From an uncultured Candidatus Saccharimonas sp. (GTDB lineage: Bacteria > Patescibacteriota > Saccharimonadia > Saccharimonadales > SZUA-47), in contig CALRCT010000019.1 of NCBI GenBank assembly GCA_943354655.1, positions 1-7,316 on the forward strand: 7,316 nt of DNA, read 5' to 3'. Under the pieces are notes generated by a model. The model saw only the letters and a program-made list of their open reading frames with translations, searched no databases and had not been told where the DNA came from. Position 1 is the first letter of the stretch. Each line of letters begins with the position of its first letter. Below, one piece after another: positions 1-6,594 of this stretch. The position numbers and the translations under genes were made by a program.

Positions 1-61
1 AAAGTTATTGCTAACACCCCAAAAACCCAATAAAGTCTTCTTTCCAAGAAGCAATCTCTTT

Positions 62-85
62 CATACTTTGCGTTGGCAAAGTATG
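62..85. repeat. Perfect 10-bp inverted repeat, 4-nt loop
   Basis: The arms CATACTTTGC (62-71) and GCAAAGTATG (76-85) are perfect reverse complements separated by GTTG. The result would be a compact stable hairpin in RNA or cruciform DNA. The flanks are not T-rich, so a terminator role is not supported. The outer CATACTT/GTATG bases recur in the weaker repeat at 243-275, which hints at a related family of elements. Confidence 0.75.
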
Positions 86-123
86 GCAAACCAACTGGGA
101 CGCAGGAGCTTTCTTGGTATGCC
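85..123. repeat. Imperfect 10-bp inverted repeat with GEMM-like interior
   Basis: GGCAAACCAA (85-94) pairs with TTGGTATGCC (114-123) at 9 of 10 positions. It abuts the 62-85 hairpin, sharing base 85. On the plus strand its 5' arm and loop contain GGCAAACC (85-92) and GGGACGCA (97-104). Both strings are found in the conserved core of c-di-GMP-I (GEMM) riboswitch aptamers. Here they are only 4 nt apart, with no room for the usual tetraloop hairpin between them, so no riboswitch is called. Confidence 0.45.
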
Positions 124-150
124 CCCATTTGTAAATAACAACACTGCTCG

Positions 151-228
151 GCAGGACTCCCTTACGGTCGGGCTATTTTTTAGATACTTGGTAATAAAAA
201 ATTATCCCCGACCGTAAGGGAGTTCTGC
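151..228. repeat. Long hairpin / MITE-like inverted repeat
   Basis: The arms 151-172 and 207-228 pair over 22 bp with a single G.T wobble (155/224); the core is ACTCCCTTACGGTCGGG. Inside the 34-nt loop, ATTTTTTA (175-182) pairs perfectly with TAAAAAAT (195-202), leaving an apical loop of about 12 nt. Small inverted repeats sit at both shoulders: CTGC/GCAG at 144-154 and GTTCT/AGAAC at 222-234. A 7-bp direct repeat AACAACA flanks the structure at 137-143 and 232-238 and could be a target-site duplication or chance. A dispersed palindromic element or non-autonomous transposon relic is the most natural reading, but no second copy lies in this window. Confidence 0.6.
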
Positions 229-287
229 AAGAACAACAAAATCATACTTACACATGCTGGCGTGTCTTTTGTATGGCTAGCTTTGGT

Positions 288-313
288 TACACCTTTTGCG
301 ATTAAAAGGTGTA
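288..313. repeat. Perfect 10-bp inverted repeat, 6-nt loop
   Basis: TACACCTTTT (288-297) and AAAAGGTGTA (304-313) are perfect reverse complements around GCGATT. The element lies 50-75 nt downstream of the stop codon of the minus-strand operon, so it could protect the operon transcript's 3' end. On the minus strand the bases after the stem read AACCAAAG rather than a U-tract, so it is a poor intrinsic terminator. Confidence 0.6.
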
Positions 314-362
314 GTAAAAGGCGCGAACTTTAGTTTGCACGAACATAAGTTATATTTAAAAC

Positions 363-695
363 TTATTTACTAGCAACAAGATTGTAGCTATGTGTAATAA
401 ACCCTTGAACTTCTTCCCATGGCAATTCTGCACCAAGCACTACAGTGTTCCAATGCTTTTTGTTTAGGTGGTAACCAGGCATTACACTTACATAAGTTTC
501 GCGCAGTAAAATAGCTAATTGTGGGTCACATTTTAAACTTATTTGAAGAGGATCAGAATTTTCTGGTATTAAAGCAAACATCTTATCTTCGTCACCTGCC
601 GGTACTTTATAAACTGCGACATCCTTACCAAAAGGATACGTTAATTTAGCATTAGGAAAACTTAAAACATATTCTTCTAGTTCTTTGTGGGTCAT
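363..695 (-). CDS. MmcQ/YjbR family protein (DUF419-type)
   Basis: This complete 110-residue soluble protein has the hallmarks of the MmcQ/YjbR fold (CyaY-like, often annotated as DNA-binding). Visible marks are YPFG at residues 20-23, a SLKCDP strand near 53-58, and the signature PGYHLNKKHWNTV at 73-85. The molecular function of the family is poorly known, and the DNA-binding label rests on structural similarity. The start ATG overlaps the stop of the upstream oligoribonuclease gene in an ATGA arrangement (4 nt), so translation is probably coupled. It is the last gene of the five-gene operon. Length is typical of the family and no defect is seen. The family call is firm; the function is not. 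Confidence 0.88.
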   Translation of the reverse strand: MTHKELEEYVLSFPNAKLTYPFGKDVAVYKVPAGDEDKMFALIPENSDPLQISLKCDPQLAILLRETYVSVMPGYHLNKKHWNTVVLGAELPWEEVQGFITHSYNLVASK

Positions 696-1249
696 TTTTT
701 AGATTCAAACCAATCCAAATAATACTGAAGCTCGGCAATGCTTGCCTGTACGTCTTCAAAAGCTCGGTGGGCTGAATCTTTTTCAAATACTTCGTTGTAT
801 TTTGCCTGCATCAATACTTTAAAACTACTTACATCTAGCATTCGGTAATGCAATTTTAGCTCTAGTTCTTTCATGTGTGACCTTATAAAATTTCGGTCAT
901 TATAAATACTATTCCCCGCCAAAACTGCAGGTTCGGCTCCAAAATGTTGCTCTATTAGCGCAATTATCTCGCGTTCGGCTACTTCTATAGCTTTTGCGCC
1001 GTCCAGATTTTGAATAAAATCATCTCGGTTCTGCGGATATCCCTGCCACCATACATTTTTTTGAATCCTATCCAATACAACATCTTTTGGTTGCTTGATT
1101 CTTGATTCATAGGTAGCTAATGTTTGTAGATTTGCATCTGTTATTTCTACTGCTATTTCTAATATTAAGTCTTTGTCTACATCTAGACCTGTCATTTCTA
1201 GGTCTAACCACAAAAATTTTGTCGGTAATGTTGATTTATCTATTTCCAT
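692..1249 (-). CDS. orn: Oligoribonuclease (DEDDh 3'-5' exoribonuclease)
   Basis: Oligoribonuclease degrades 2-5-nt RNA fragments, including the pGpG released by c-di-GMP breakdown, to mononucleotides in the cytoplasm. The 185-residue protein has the normal length and all DEDDh residues: D16 and E18 in LWLDLEMTGLD, D118 in GNSIYNDRNF, and H161 with D166 in HRAFEDVQAS. The metal-binding acidic set is therefore intact. The gene starts 16 nt after the CapA-family gene and overlaps the MmcQ/YjbR gene by 4 nt. No clear Shine-Dalgarno sequence precedes its ATG, so translation may depend on readthrough coupling from upstream. The identification is strong; other DEDDh exonucleases lack this combination of motifs and short length. 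Confidence 0.95.
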   Translation of the reverse strand: MEIDKSTLPTKFLWLDLEMTGLDVDKDLILEIAVEITDANLQTLATYESRIKQPKDVVLDRIQKNVWWQGYPQNRDDFIQNLDGAKAIEVAEREIIALIEQHFGAEPAVLAGNSIYNDRNFIRSHMKELELKLHYRMLDVSSFKVLMQAKYNEVFEKDSAHRAFEDVQASIAELQYYLDWFESKK

Positions 1250-1265
1250 AACTAATAGTATACAG

Positions 1266-2507
1266 CTATTGACCGAGTTGTTTAGCTACAGCTAACCAAT
1301 TTAATCTTTCTTCTACAGCTTTTTGGACTATATCCGAAGCCTTATGTGTAATTTTTTGTGCGCCGTTTTGGTTAGCTACTGGCGCATATTGAATACTAAG
1401 CTTAATTTTTGATAAGCCTTGGTTTTGAGCATTCTGCAAACATGTATCCTTAAAATCTAAACAAGTTTTTCCTAACGCTATCCACTTAGCAACATTATCG
1501 TCATAAGGAATTTTGATAGTTGCATCAATACTAACACCACGCTGAGTCTCTGCATCTATTTGATCGAATATAAAGTTTCCTAGGCTGTAAACGACCAACT
1601 TACCTTTGTAGACTTCGCTATCTTGTACCCAGTGAGGATTGTTTGCAAACAAAAATTCAGCGCCCGTATCAATTATTTGGTGGGCTATGGTCCTTTGAGT
1701 ATCGCTAGCCTTAGCTTGATATTCGTTACCCATTTCTGCAAAACCAAACACTGGCATAATGTCCGAGAATTTTTTAACTACCGCAAGTTCATCTGCTGTT
1801 GGTCCACGATTATAATTAAAATAATGCCATGCACAAAACGCAATTGGCATAAATGATTTTTCTTCTGATTTGTCTGCTTTTTGTAATCTAACCGGCAGAG
1901 CAATTACTTCACAAATATCGCCTAATTTTGTAGGGTCAAAGTTACCAAAATACTGAACTCCAGAATCTTTTAAATGCTGCCGCGTTTCTTCAAGTCCTAC
2001 CTGACCACCCTGATTGTCTGTGTGATTATTTGCTAAATCAAATAAGTTAAAATATTTTGTTAATCCGGGCAAAAATTCTGGACGACAGTTGAACACTAAA
2101 TTATTTATCTGTGTCTCGTAAGGAACAACATTATTGGTAATTGGGCACTCAAAATCTGTAGACCAGCCGTCATATGCGGCTCGATTAAAAGTATCTAACT
2201 GGCTAAAGGGCTGTGCAAAATCGCTTCTGGCATACTTTTCTACCGCCCTAGCTATTACAACTGTTCCATTAAATAAATATCGGCCTTCAACAGATGAGTA
2301 ATCAACTTTTTTTACCGTATCTTTATTTACAATTTCGGGTATTTGCACAACCTTTTCTGTGCTTTTTTTGTCTTTACTAAAAAACGTAAATGCCAAATAT
2401 GCTAAACCAATACACAAAACTATTCCAACTACATAAAGCGCTCGTTTATTTATAGATTTATACGAACGTTTTTTAACACTTGCTTGGTTTGGTTTATAAA
2501 ACTCCAC
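1266..2507 (-). CDS. CapA-family protein, membrane-anchored (PGA_cap-type metallophosphatase fold)
   Basis: This 413-residue protein has a basic N-terminus, one transmembrane helix at about 23-43, a short linker and a CapA/YwtB-like domain from about 75 to 330. CapA relatives take part in poly-gamma-glutamate export or other envelope functions. Family marks are DFECPIT (118-124), LANNHTDN (158-165), FANNPHW (287-293) and VVYSLGNFIFD (305-315). The N-terminal family motif GD(V/I) reads GTV at 81-83, so the usual aspartate is threonine, while the following ARAVEKYA segment aligns well. The start is GTG at 2507, 3 nt after the msrB stop, with AAGG about 8 nt upstream. No capsule-synthesis partners lie nearby, so a specific poly-gamma-glutamate role is not supported. 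The anchor places the domain outside the cytoplasmic membrane. Confidence 0.85.
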   Translation of the reverse strand: MEFYKPNQASVKKRSYKSINKRALYVVGIVLCIGLAYLAFTFFSKDKKSTEKVVQIPEIVNKDTVKKVDYSSVEGRYLFNGTVVIARAVEKYARSDFAQPFSQLDTFNRAAYDGWSTDFECPITNNVVPYETQINNLVFNCRPEFLPGLTKYFNLFDLANNHTDNQGGQVGLEETRQHLKDSGVQYFGNFDPTKLGDICEVIALPVRLQKADKSEEKSFMPIAFCAWHYFNYNRGPTADELAVVKKFSDIMPVFGFAEMGNEYQAKASDTQRTIAHQIIDTGAEFLFANNPHWVQDSEVYKGKLVVYSLGNFIFDQIDAETQRGVSIDATIKIPYDDNVAKWIALGKTCLDFKDTCLQNAQNQGLSKIKLSIQYAPVANQNGAQKITHKASDIVQKAVEERLNWLAVAKQLGQ

Positions 2508-2510
2508 TAA

Positions 2511-2900
2511 TTAAGCCTTGTCTTTAGCATCTTTCTTGAACGATAAACTAAGAGAATTGATGCAATATCTTTGTCCTGATGGTTGGTCATAGGCATCATC
2601 AAAAACGTGTCCTAAATGACCTCCACATGTTTTACACACAGCTTCTACGCGCTCCATACCTAACGAGCTATCTTTAATCAGCACAACTGCATCGGATTCT
2701 TTGGGTTTATAAAAACTAGGCCAACCACTTCCACTGTCAAACTTAGTGTCTGACATAAATAATTCAGAGCCGCAATTTGCACACGAATAAATACCATTTT
2801 CATTATTGTGCAATAATTTTCCTGATCCTGGAGCTTCTGTTGCACCAGAAAATAAAACGTCTTCTTGGTCTTTAGTTAAATTAAGATTTTTTTGCATCAT
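2511..2900 (-). CDS. msrB: Peptide-methionine (R)-S-oxide reductase
   Basis: MsrB reduces the R-epimer of methionine sulfoxide in proteins, using thioredoxin-type electrons. The 129-residue protein has both zinc-binding CxxC pairs (C40/C43 in YSCANCGSELF; C89/C92 in CKTCGGHLGHVFDD), the GSGWPSF active-site loop (W60), H95 and H98, and the catalytic cysteine C113 in RYCINSLSLSF. There is no signal peptide, so it acts in the cytoplasm. Its 5' end overlaps the upstream membrane-protein gene by 20 nt. Two ATGs are adjacent (2900 and 2897). The AAGGGG ribosome-binding sequence at 2904-2909 sits 3 nt from the first and 6 nt from the second, so the second may be the real start. No MsrA is fused or adjacent. 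The N-terminal part is somewhat shorter than in many homologues. Confidence 0.95.
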   Translation of the reverse strand: MMQKNLNLTKDQEDVLFSGATEAPGSGKLLHNNENGIYSCANCGSELFMSDTKFDSGSGWPSFYKPKESDAVVLIKDSSLGMERVEAVCKTCGGHLGHVFDDAYDQPSGQRYCINSLSLSFKKDAKDKA

Positions 2901-3255
2901 TATCCCCTTTTTTATTTGGCCATCGCCAAAAAGGTTTTTCGCCCTTGATACTTAAAATTATTGCAAAAACAAATACTAATGCTGCTAACCACATCATAGA
3001 CGCGGCAATATATAAACTAAACATTCCGTTTGGATTGCAGTTAATTACTACGCCTTTATTTATGATACTTTTACAGTAAAGGTCTCCGTCGTAAATTGCG
3101 CTAACATACACAAGTGGAGTCAAACCAACAATAAAACAACTTAAAAGTACGGCCCAACCTTGCCATAGTTTTGGAAGACACAATCCCCAGCCTGCTTTTT
3201 TAGCACTAAACCAAATCTGATTATTTTGACTTAATTTTTTAACTTTTTTTGTCAT
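2881..3255 (-). CDS. Two-helix membrane protein with GWG..P..WQGW motif, function unknown
   Basis: This 124-residue protein is not assigned a function. A lysine-rich N-terminus is followed by an aromatic segment (AGWGLCLPKLWQGW, residues 21-34). Two hydrophobic helices follow at about 33-54 and 78-103, and then a basic tail. The motif with repeated Trp/Gly ahead of helix 1 resembles small membrane proteins found in several bacteria. By the positive-inside rule both ends are cytoplasmic and the 55-77 loop faces outward. That loop carries two cysteines (C61 and C73) that could form a disulfide. The gene opens the operon, about 32 nt after the predicted transcription start, and its end overlaps msrB by 20 nt. 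The ribosome-binding site is weak. That it is a real gene is supported by the promoter, the overlap and the membrane architecture. Confidence 0.75.
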   Translation of the reverse strand: MTKKVKKLSQNNQIWFSAKKAGWGLCLPKLWQGWAVLLSCFIVGLTPLVYVSAIYDGDLYCKSIINKGVVINCNPNGMFSLYIAASMMWLAALVFVFAIILSIKGEKPFWRWPNKKGDNDAKKS

Positions 3256-3293
3256 ATTTACTTACTTTTAGACTTAAGTTTATTGTGCTTATA

Positions 3294-3322
3294 ATTATAG
3301 TCTGTTTGCATATAGCTAACAA
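3294..3322 (-). promoter_or_regulatory. Sigma70-type promoter of the five-gene operon
   Basis: On the minus strand, TTGTTA (3322-3317) and a consensus TATAAT (3299-3294) are separated by 17 nt. The predicted transcript starts near 3287 and gives a 5' leader of about 30 nt before the ATG at 3255. The -35 box lies immediately beyond the stop codon of the glutamate dehydrogenase gene. The operon can therefore be transcribed on its own even though it follows that gene on the same strand without an obvious terminator. Confidence 0.65.
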
Positions 3323-3323
3323 G

Positions 3324-4529
3324 CTAACGGGCCATTAAAATTCTTTCCATCGCTACCGCTAAAGCTGCTTCTTTAATATTCATTTTTGAACTTACCGATC
3401 TGTCAAAAATGTTTATTACAGCTTCTTTTAATAAACTATTAAGCTGTTTGTTTACCTTATTTATCGTCCAATGTTCTTGATTTAAATTTTGTAACCATTC
3501 TAGGTAGCTAACTATGACACCGCCTGCGTTTGCTAATATATCTGGAATAACAATTACGCCGCGTGCTTCTAATAATTTATGAGCTTTATCGTCAACAGGA
3601 CCATTCGCTAACTCTAATACAATCTTTGCCTTTACTAAATGTGCGTTTGATTCGTTTACTACACTACCAAGTGCGGCCAATACCAGTACGTCTACATTAG
3701 CCGAAACAAGCTCGTCATTATTAATTTTTTGTCCTATGCCGTAATCACGTAAACGACCTCCAGATTTTTTAAAATCCTCAAGTTCAGAAGGCCAAAGACT
3801 ATTTTTTTCATATATTCCACCACTACTATCTGTAGCCGCTAACATGCGCCAATTTTTTTGTTCTTTTGCTGCAACAAGCCCAAAAAAAGATCCAACGTTT
3901 CCAAATCCCTGGATAGCGTAGCTAACTTTTTTGCCCGACATACCTTTTAGCCTAAGATATTCCGACAGTACTATAACTCCGCCACGGCCTGTTGCTGCAT
4001 CGCGGCCTTCGCTACCTCCACCATCTATGCTTTTACCGGTAAAACTGCCTCTGGTGGTGTCGCCTGATATCCTACTGTATTCGTCTACCATCCAGTCTAT
4101 TATTCTTGGATCTGTATTTACGTCTGGTGCAGGAATATCTTTATTTGGACCTATGTGTGGTGCTAGTTTTTGTACGTATTTTCTGGACAGTTCTTCTAGC
4201 TCTTTTAAATTTAACATTTTAGGATCAACTCTAACCCCACCCTTTGCGCCACCAAGCGGAATATTCACCGCTGCGGTTTTTAAACTCATAAGTGTGGCTA
4301 GCGCTTTAACTTCGTCACTATCTACGTCAGGATGAAACCTAATGCCGCCTTTATATGGACCCCTGGCGTCACTATGCTGAATCCTGAATGCTTTATGTTT
4401 TTGACCATTTTTAAGAATAATATCAAACTCGTGATGCGCGTCAACTTCTAGTATTCGTTCAATCTCTTCAGTATTTAGTCCGATCTTATTACCGACTAAT
4501 TTGATTTGTTCGTGAGTAGCGTGCAACAT
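3324..4529 (-). CDS. gdhA: Glutamate dehydrogenase (Glu/Leu/Phe/Val dehydrogenase family)
   Basis: The enzyme interconverts glutamate and 2-oxoglutarate plus ammonia with NAD(P)(H), linking nitrogen and carbon metabolism in the cytoplasm. The 401-residue protein has the family residues at conserved spacing: K60 in YKGGIRFHP, K84 in SLKTAAVN, catalytic K96 in PLGGAKGG and D136 in PAPDVNT. The Rossmann motif QGFGNVG is at 207-213, and NAGG followed by SYLEWLQN is near 334-348. The substrate lysines and PAPDVNT favour glutamate over leucine or phenylalanine dehydrogenases. Cofactor choice cannot be read safely; strand 2 of the Rossmann fold ends in D234. Translation should be efficient, since AGAGGAGGGG lies just before the ATG. 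The gene follows the ABC transporter by 57 nt on the same strand. Confidence 0.92.
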   Translation of the reverse strand: MLHATHEQIKLVGNKIGLNTEEIERILEVDAHHEFDIILKNGQKHKAFRIQHSDARGPYKGGIRFHPDVDSDEVKALATLMSLKTAAVNIPLGGAKGGVRVDPKMLNLKELEELSRKYVQKLAPHIGPNKDIPAPDVNTDPRIIDWMVDEYSRISGDTTRGSFTGKSIDGGGSEGRDAATGRGGVIVLSEYLRLKGMSGKKVSYAIQGFGNVGSFFGLVAAKEQKNWRMLAATDSSGGIYEKNSLWPSELEDFKKSGGRLRDYGIGQKINNDELVSANVDVLVLAALGSVVNESNAHLVKAKIVLELANGPVDDKAHKLLEARGVIVIPDILANAGGVIVSYLEWLQNLNQEHWTINKVNKQLNSLLKEAVINIFDRSVSSKMNIKEAALAVAMERILMAR

Positions 4530-4536
4530 TTTATAC

Positions 4537-4545
4537 CCCTCCTCT
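4537..4545 (-). promoter_or_regulatory. Strong Shine-Dalgarno sequence of gdhA
   Basis: On the minus strand AGAGGAGGG ends about 8 nt before the ATG at 4529. It is the clearest ribosome-binding site in the window and fixes the gdhA start. It also shows that the organism uses anti-SD pairing, although several neighbouring genes have weak or no such site. Confidence 0.85.
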
Positions 4546-4553
4546 ATACATTA

Positions 4554-4559
4554 ATTGTA
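4554..4559 (-). promoter_or_regulatory. Possible -10 box of a gdhA promoter
   Basis: TACAAT on the minus strand lies about 24 nt before the gdhA ATG, with only a weak -35 candidate (TTAATT, 3 of 6 matches) 17 nt upstream. An alternative pairing is TTGCCT-N17-TGTATA. Either would allow gdhA to be transcribed separately from the ABC transporter gene, but cotranscription is equally possible because no terminator is visible in this 57-nt spacer. Confidence 0.3.
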
Positions 4560-4586
4560 CGCCGGTAAGGCAACTTAATTAAAATA

Positions 4587-6545
4587 TTAGTGAAGTAAAA
4601 CTTCTACAGAGCCGTCTTTACCATTCTTTTGAATCGGTTTGCTGTCTACTCTTGTTCTATTTTCGGATTTTGCCGGTCCCGCGTCTTGTACTTTTTGCTC
4701 AACTACTTCTTGAATTATTGGTTCTTCAGTTTGTGCAGGTTTTTCGTTTTCTACAGGTTCGTTACTTTCAAAACTATTACCTTCTTCTTTGGCGAGTTTT
4801 TTGCGGTAAGCCAACAAGCCACCGACTTCTTCTACTGGTATTATTTTTCCGTCCTGCAAAACAAAAACACTATCTACGGCAGACAATATTGCCATATCGT
4901 GCGTAACTAATATGACCGTTTTTTCTTTTATGTTTTTTATTGCTTCTGCTACATGGTTTCGTGATGATTCGTCTAATGCAGATGTCGGCTCATCAAATAA
5001 TAGTATTGGGGATTTTTTATAGAATGCCCGCGCTAGGCTTATACGCTGTTTTTGACCGCCAGATAAATCACGATCACTTCCAATTGATAGCTCTTCATTA
5101 AACTGTTCTGGCAATGCCTGTATAAACTCTAGTGCGCCAGAACTTGCTGCTGCTTCTGTGGCTAGCTGAATATCTATAGGTTCTTCGTCTAAGGTAGAAA
5201 AAGCAATATTTTCGGCAACCGTTGCGCTTATAAGTTCTGGGGCCTGATCAACTAGTGCAATCTTACGACGCAAATATCCTAAATCAAATTGTTTAAGCTC
5301 TATGTCGTCTACAAAAACCTTACCTTCGCTTGGCGCTAAAAATCGTAACAGTATGTTAAATAATGTGCTCTTACCTGTGCCCGACGCCCCTATAAGCGCT
5401 ATCTTTGATCCGGCCGGAATAGTCCAAGTAACATCATTTAAGACCGTATTTGTTCCCCTATTTAAACTTACGTTAACTAGTTTAATTTCACCTTTTAGGT
5501 TTTCTGGTCGTTCCGGGCCGCTATCCATTCGCCATTTATCGCTTACTTCGATTACGTCGTACAGCTTAGCAATCTGCGTTCGCTGAGTTTTCCAACCAGC
5601 AATTGATCCGCTTAAACTTTGTAGCGGTTCTAATAAATTACCCATATAACTAGTAAATACCAGTAAAGCACCAAACGATGTTCTGCCACTAAAAACAAAA
5701 GTTCCACCAATAAGTAAAACAATAGTTGATGCGACAGTATTAATAAGCGAATTAGTTGTTCCAAATAAATTACCAAGTACTGTTAATTTTACAGATTCGT
5801 TATTGCGATTCTTACTTAAGTTCAAAAATCTATTTAACTGTACTGGTTCTTTATTAAACGCTTGTACTATGCGTACGTTTTCTACGGTTTCACTGCTAGC
5901 TGCGTAAATTTTGTCTTCTAAATTAGTAACTACTTCGGATTGTTTTTGTAATTTTTTACTAAATATATAAGTAGATAAATAAAGTAAAGGCATAGCCGCA
6001 AATGCTATAGCCGCTAATAATGGGTTCATTATTAATAGCACTACAATCATACCCAGCATCATTGCAACAGATCGAATTACGGTAATTACTGTACCAAAAA
6101 TAAAGCTAGCTACTGTACTGTACAAACCACTCAAACGATAAAGGTATTCCCCGTTTTGCATTCGGCCGGGTTCGTTATAAGGCAATACTAAAATACAACC
6201 TAAAATTTCTCGCTGTATTGCTAGGTCTAGCTTTGCTTCAATTTTTTGCTGAATTAATCCTGCAACAAAACTAAAAATAGTACCTAAGCCAAACAAAACA
6301 AAGTTCATACCGGCCACTACTAGCAGTAATTGTTGTCTGGACGTAACCCAACTTAAATAGTTTGGTGGTGGACTGTCTCCAAAAACGCTATCGGCCAATA
6401 ATTTAAAAGGTATAGGCTGAATAAGCGTAAAACCTATACCAATTGCTGCAAATATAAGTACCAATACTATACTCATCTTCTGAGAAGCTACCCACTTGCG
6501 CAACCACTTCCCGCTTGGGTCTACTGACTTTAGCTGATCATTCAT
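4587..6545 (-). CDS. ABC exporter half-transporter (fused permease and ATPase)
   Basis: This is a type IV-fold (ABCB/MsbA-like) exporter subunit, expected to dimerise in the cytoplasmic membrane. Starting at the ATG at 6545, it has 652 residues. A six-helix permease spans about 25-310, with helices near 25-45, 72-96, two to three helices' worth of hydrophobic sequence at 145-195, 267-287 and 290-309. The ATPase spans about 350-580. Walker A is GASGTGKST (386-394), the Q-loop Q434, the signature LSGGQ (494-498), Walker B ILLFDEP with E519, the D-loop SALD (522-525) and the switch H549. The tyrosine usual in the A-loop is not apparent (VSLNRGTNT). A charged, Pro/Glu-rich tail of about 70 residues follows. 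The substrate cannot be told. An in-frame ATG at 6608 is disfavoured because it lies upstream of the predicted promoter's start point. Confidence 0.92.
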   Translation of the reverse strand: MNDQLKSVDPSGKWLRKWVASQKMSIVLVLIFAAIGIGFTLIQPIPFKLLADSVFGDSPPPNYLSWVTSRQQLLLVVAGMNFVLFGLGTIFSFVAGLIQQKIEAKLDLAIQREILGCILVLPYNEPGRMQNGEYLYRLSGLYSTVASFIFGTVITVIRSVAMMLGMIVVLLIMNPLLAAIAFAAMPLLYLSTYIFSKKLQKQSEVVTNLEDKIYAASSETVENVRIVQAFNKEPVQLNRFLNLSKNRNNESVKLTVLGNLFGTTNSLINTVASTIVLLIGGTFVFSGRTSFGALLVFTSYMGNLLEPLQSLSGSIAGWKTQRTQIAKLYDVIEVSDKWRMDSGPERPENLKGEIKLVNVSLNRGTNTVLNDVTWTIPAGSKIALIGASGTGKSTLFNILLRFLAPSEGKVFVDDIELKQFDLGYLRRKIALVDQAPELISATVAENIAFSTLDEEPIDIQLATEAAASSGALEFIQALPEQFNEELSIGSDRDLSGGQKQRISLARAFYKKSPILLFDEPTSALDESSRNHVAEAIKNIKEKTVILVTHDMAILSAVDSVFVLQDGKIIPVEEVGGLLAYRKKLAKEEGNSFESNEPVENEKPAQTEEPIIQEVVEQKVQDAGPAKSENRTRVDSKPIQKNGKDGSVEVLLH

Positions 6546-6594
6546 TAGCCTAACTATAACAAAGTTATACCTTAAGACGTAAGCATAATATATT

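Larger units (their letters stand above)
1..362. other. Non-coding, palindrome-dense region
   Basis: No convincing gene is visible here. The region is unusually rich in inverted repeats placed almost end to end: 37-51 (CTTCTT/AAGAAG), 62-85, 85-123, 151-228, 243-275 (CATAC/GTATG enclosing ACAC/GTGT), 288-313, 323-338 (GCGAAC/GTTTGC around TTTA, with one G.T pair) and 345-366 (ATAAGTT/AACTTAT, reaching into the stop codon of the neighbouring gene). None is followed by a clear T-tract on either strand, so they do not look like ordinary intrinsic terminators. The region could be a structured RNA, a cluster of dispersed palindromic repeats, or remains of a mobile element. The sequence alone does not decide. 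Confidence 0.6.

Noticed and set aside
8..217. Plus-strand open frame of 69 codons at the left end
   Set aside because: It runs through three inverted repeats and half of the long hairpin, has no ribosome-binding site or recognisable domain, and its codons follow the palindromes. It is most likely non-coding.
288..313. Intrinsic terminator for the five-gene operon
   Set aside because: The stem is good, but the minus-strand sequence after it is AACCAAAG rather than a U-tract, so only an inverted repeat is reported.
1..362. CRISPR array, tRNA, tmRNA or RNase P RNA
   Set aside because: The repeats differ from each other and have no regular spacing, and none of the conserved sequences of those RNAs is seen on either strand.
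3931..4335. Plus-strand open frame of 134 codons
   Set aside because: It lies wholly antisense to the conserved glutamate dehydrogenase gene. Its Ser/Pro-rich translation is the expected shadow of that gene, and it lacks a start signal.
4629..4910. Plus-strand open frames rich in Phe, Tyr and Leu
   Set aside because: These are antisense shadows of the Glu/Lys-rich tail and ATPase end of the ABC transporter. The hydrophobic look comes from reverse-complementing GAA/AAA codons.
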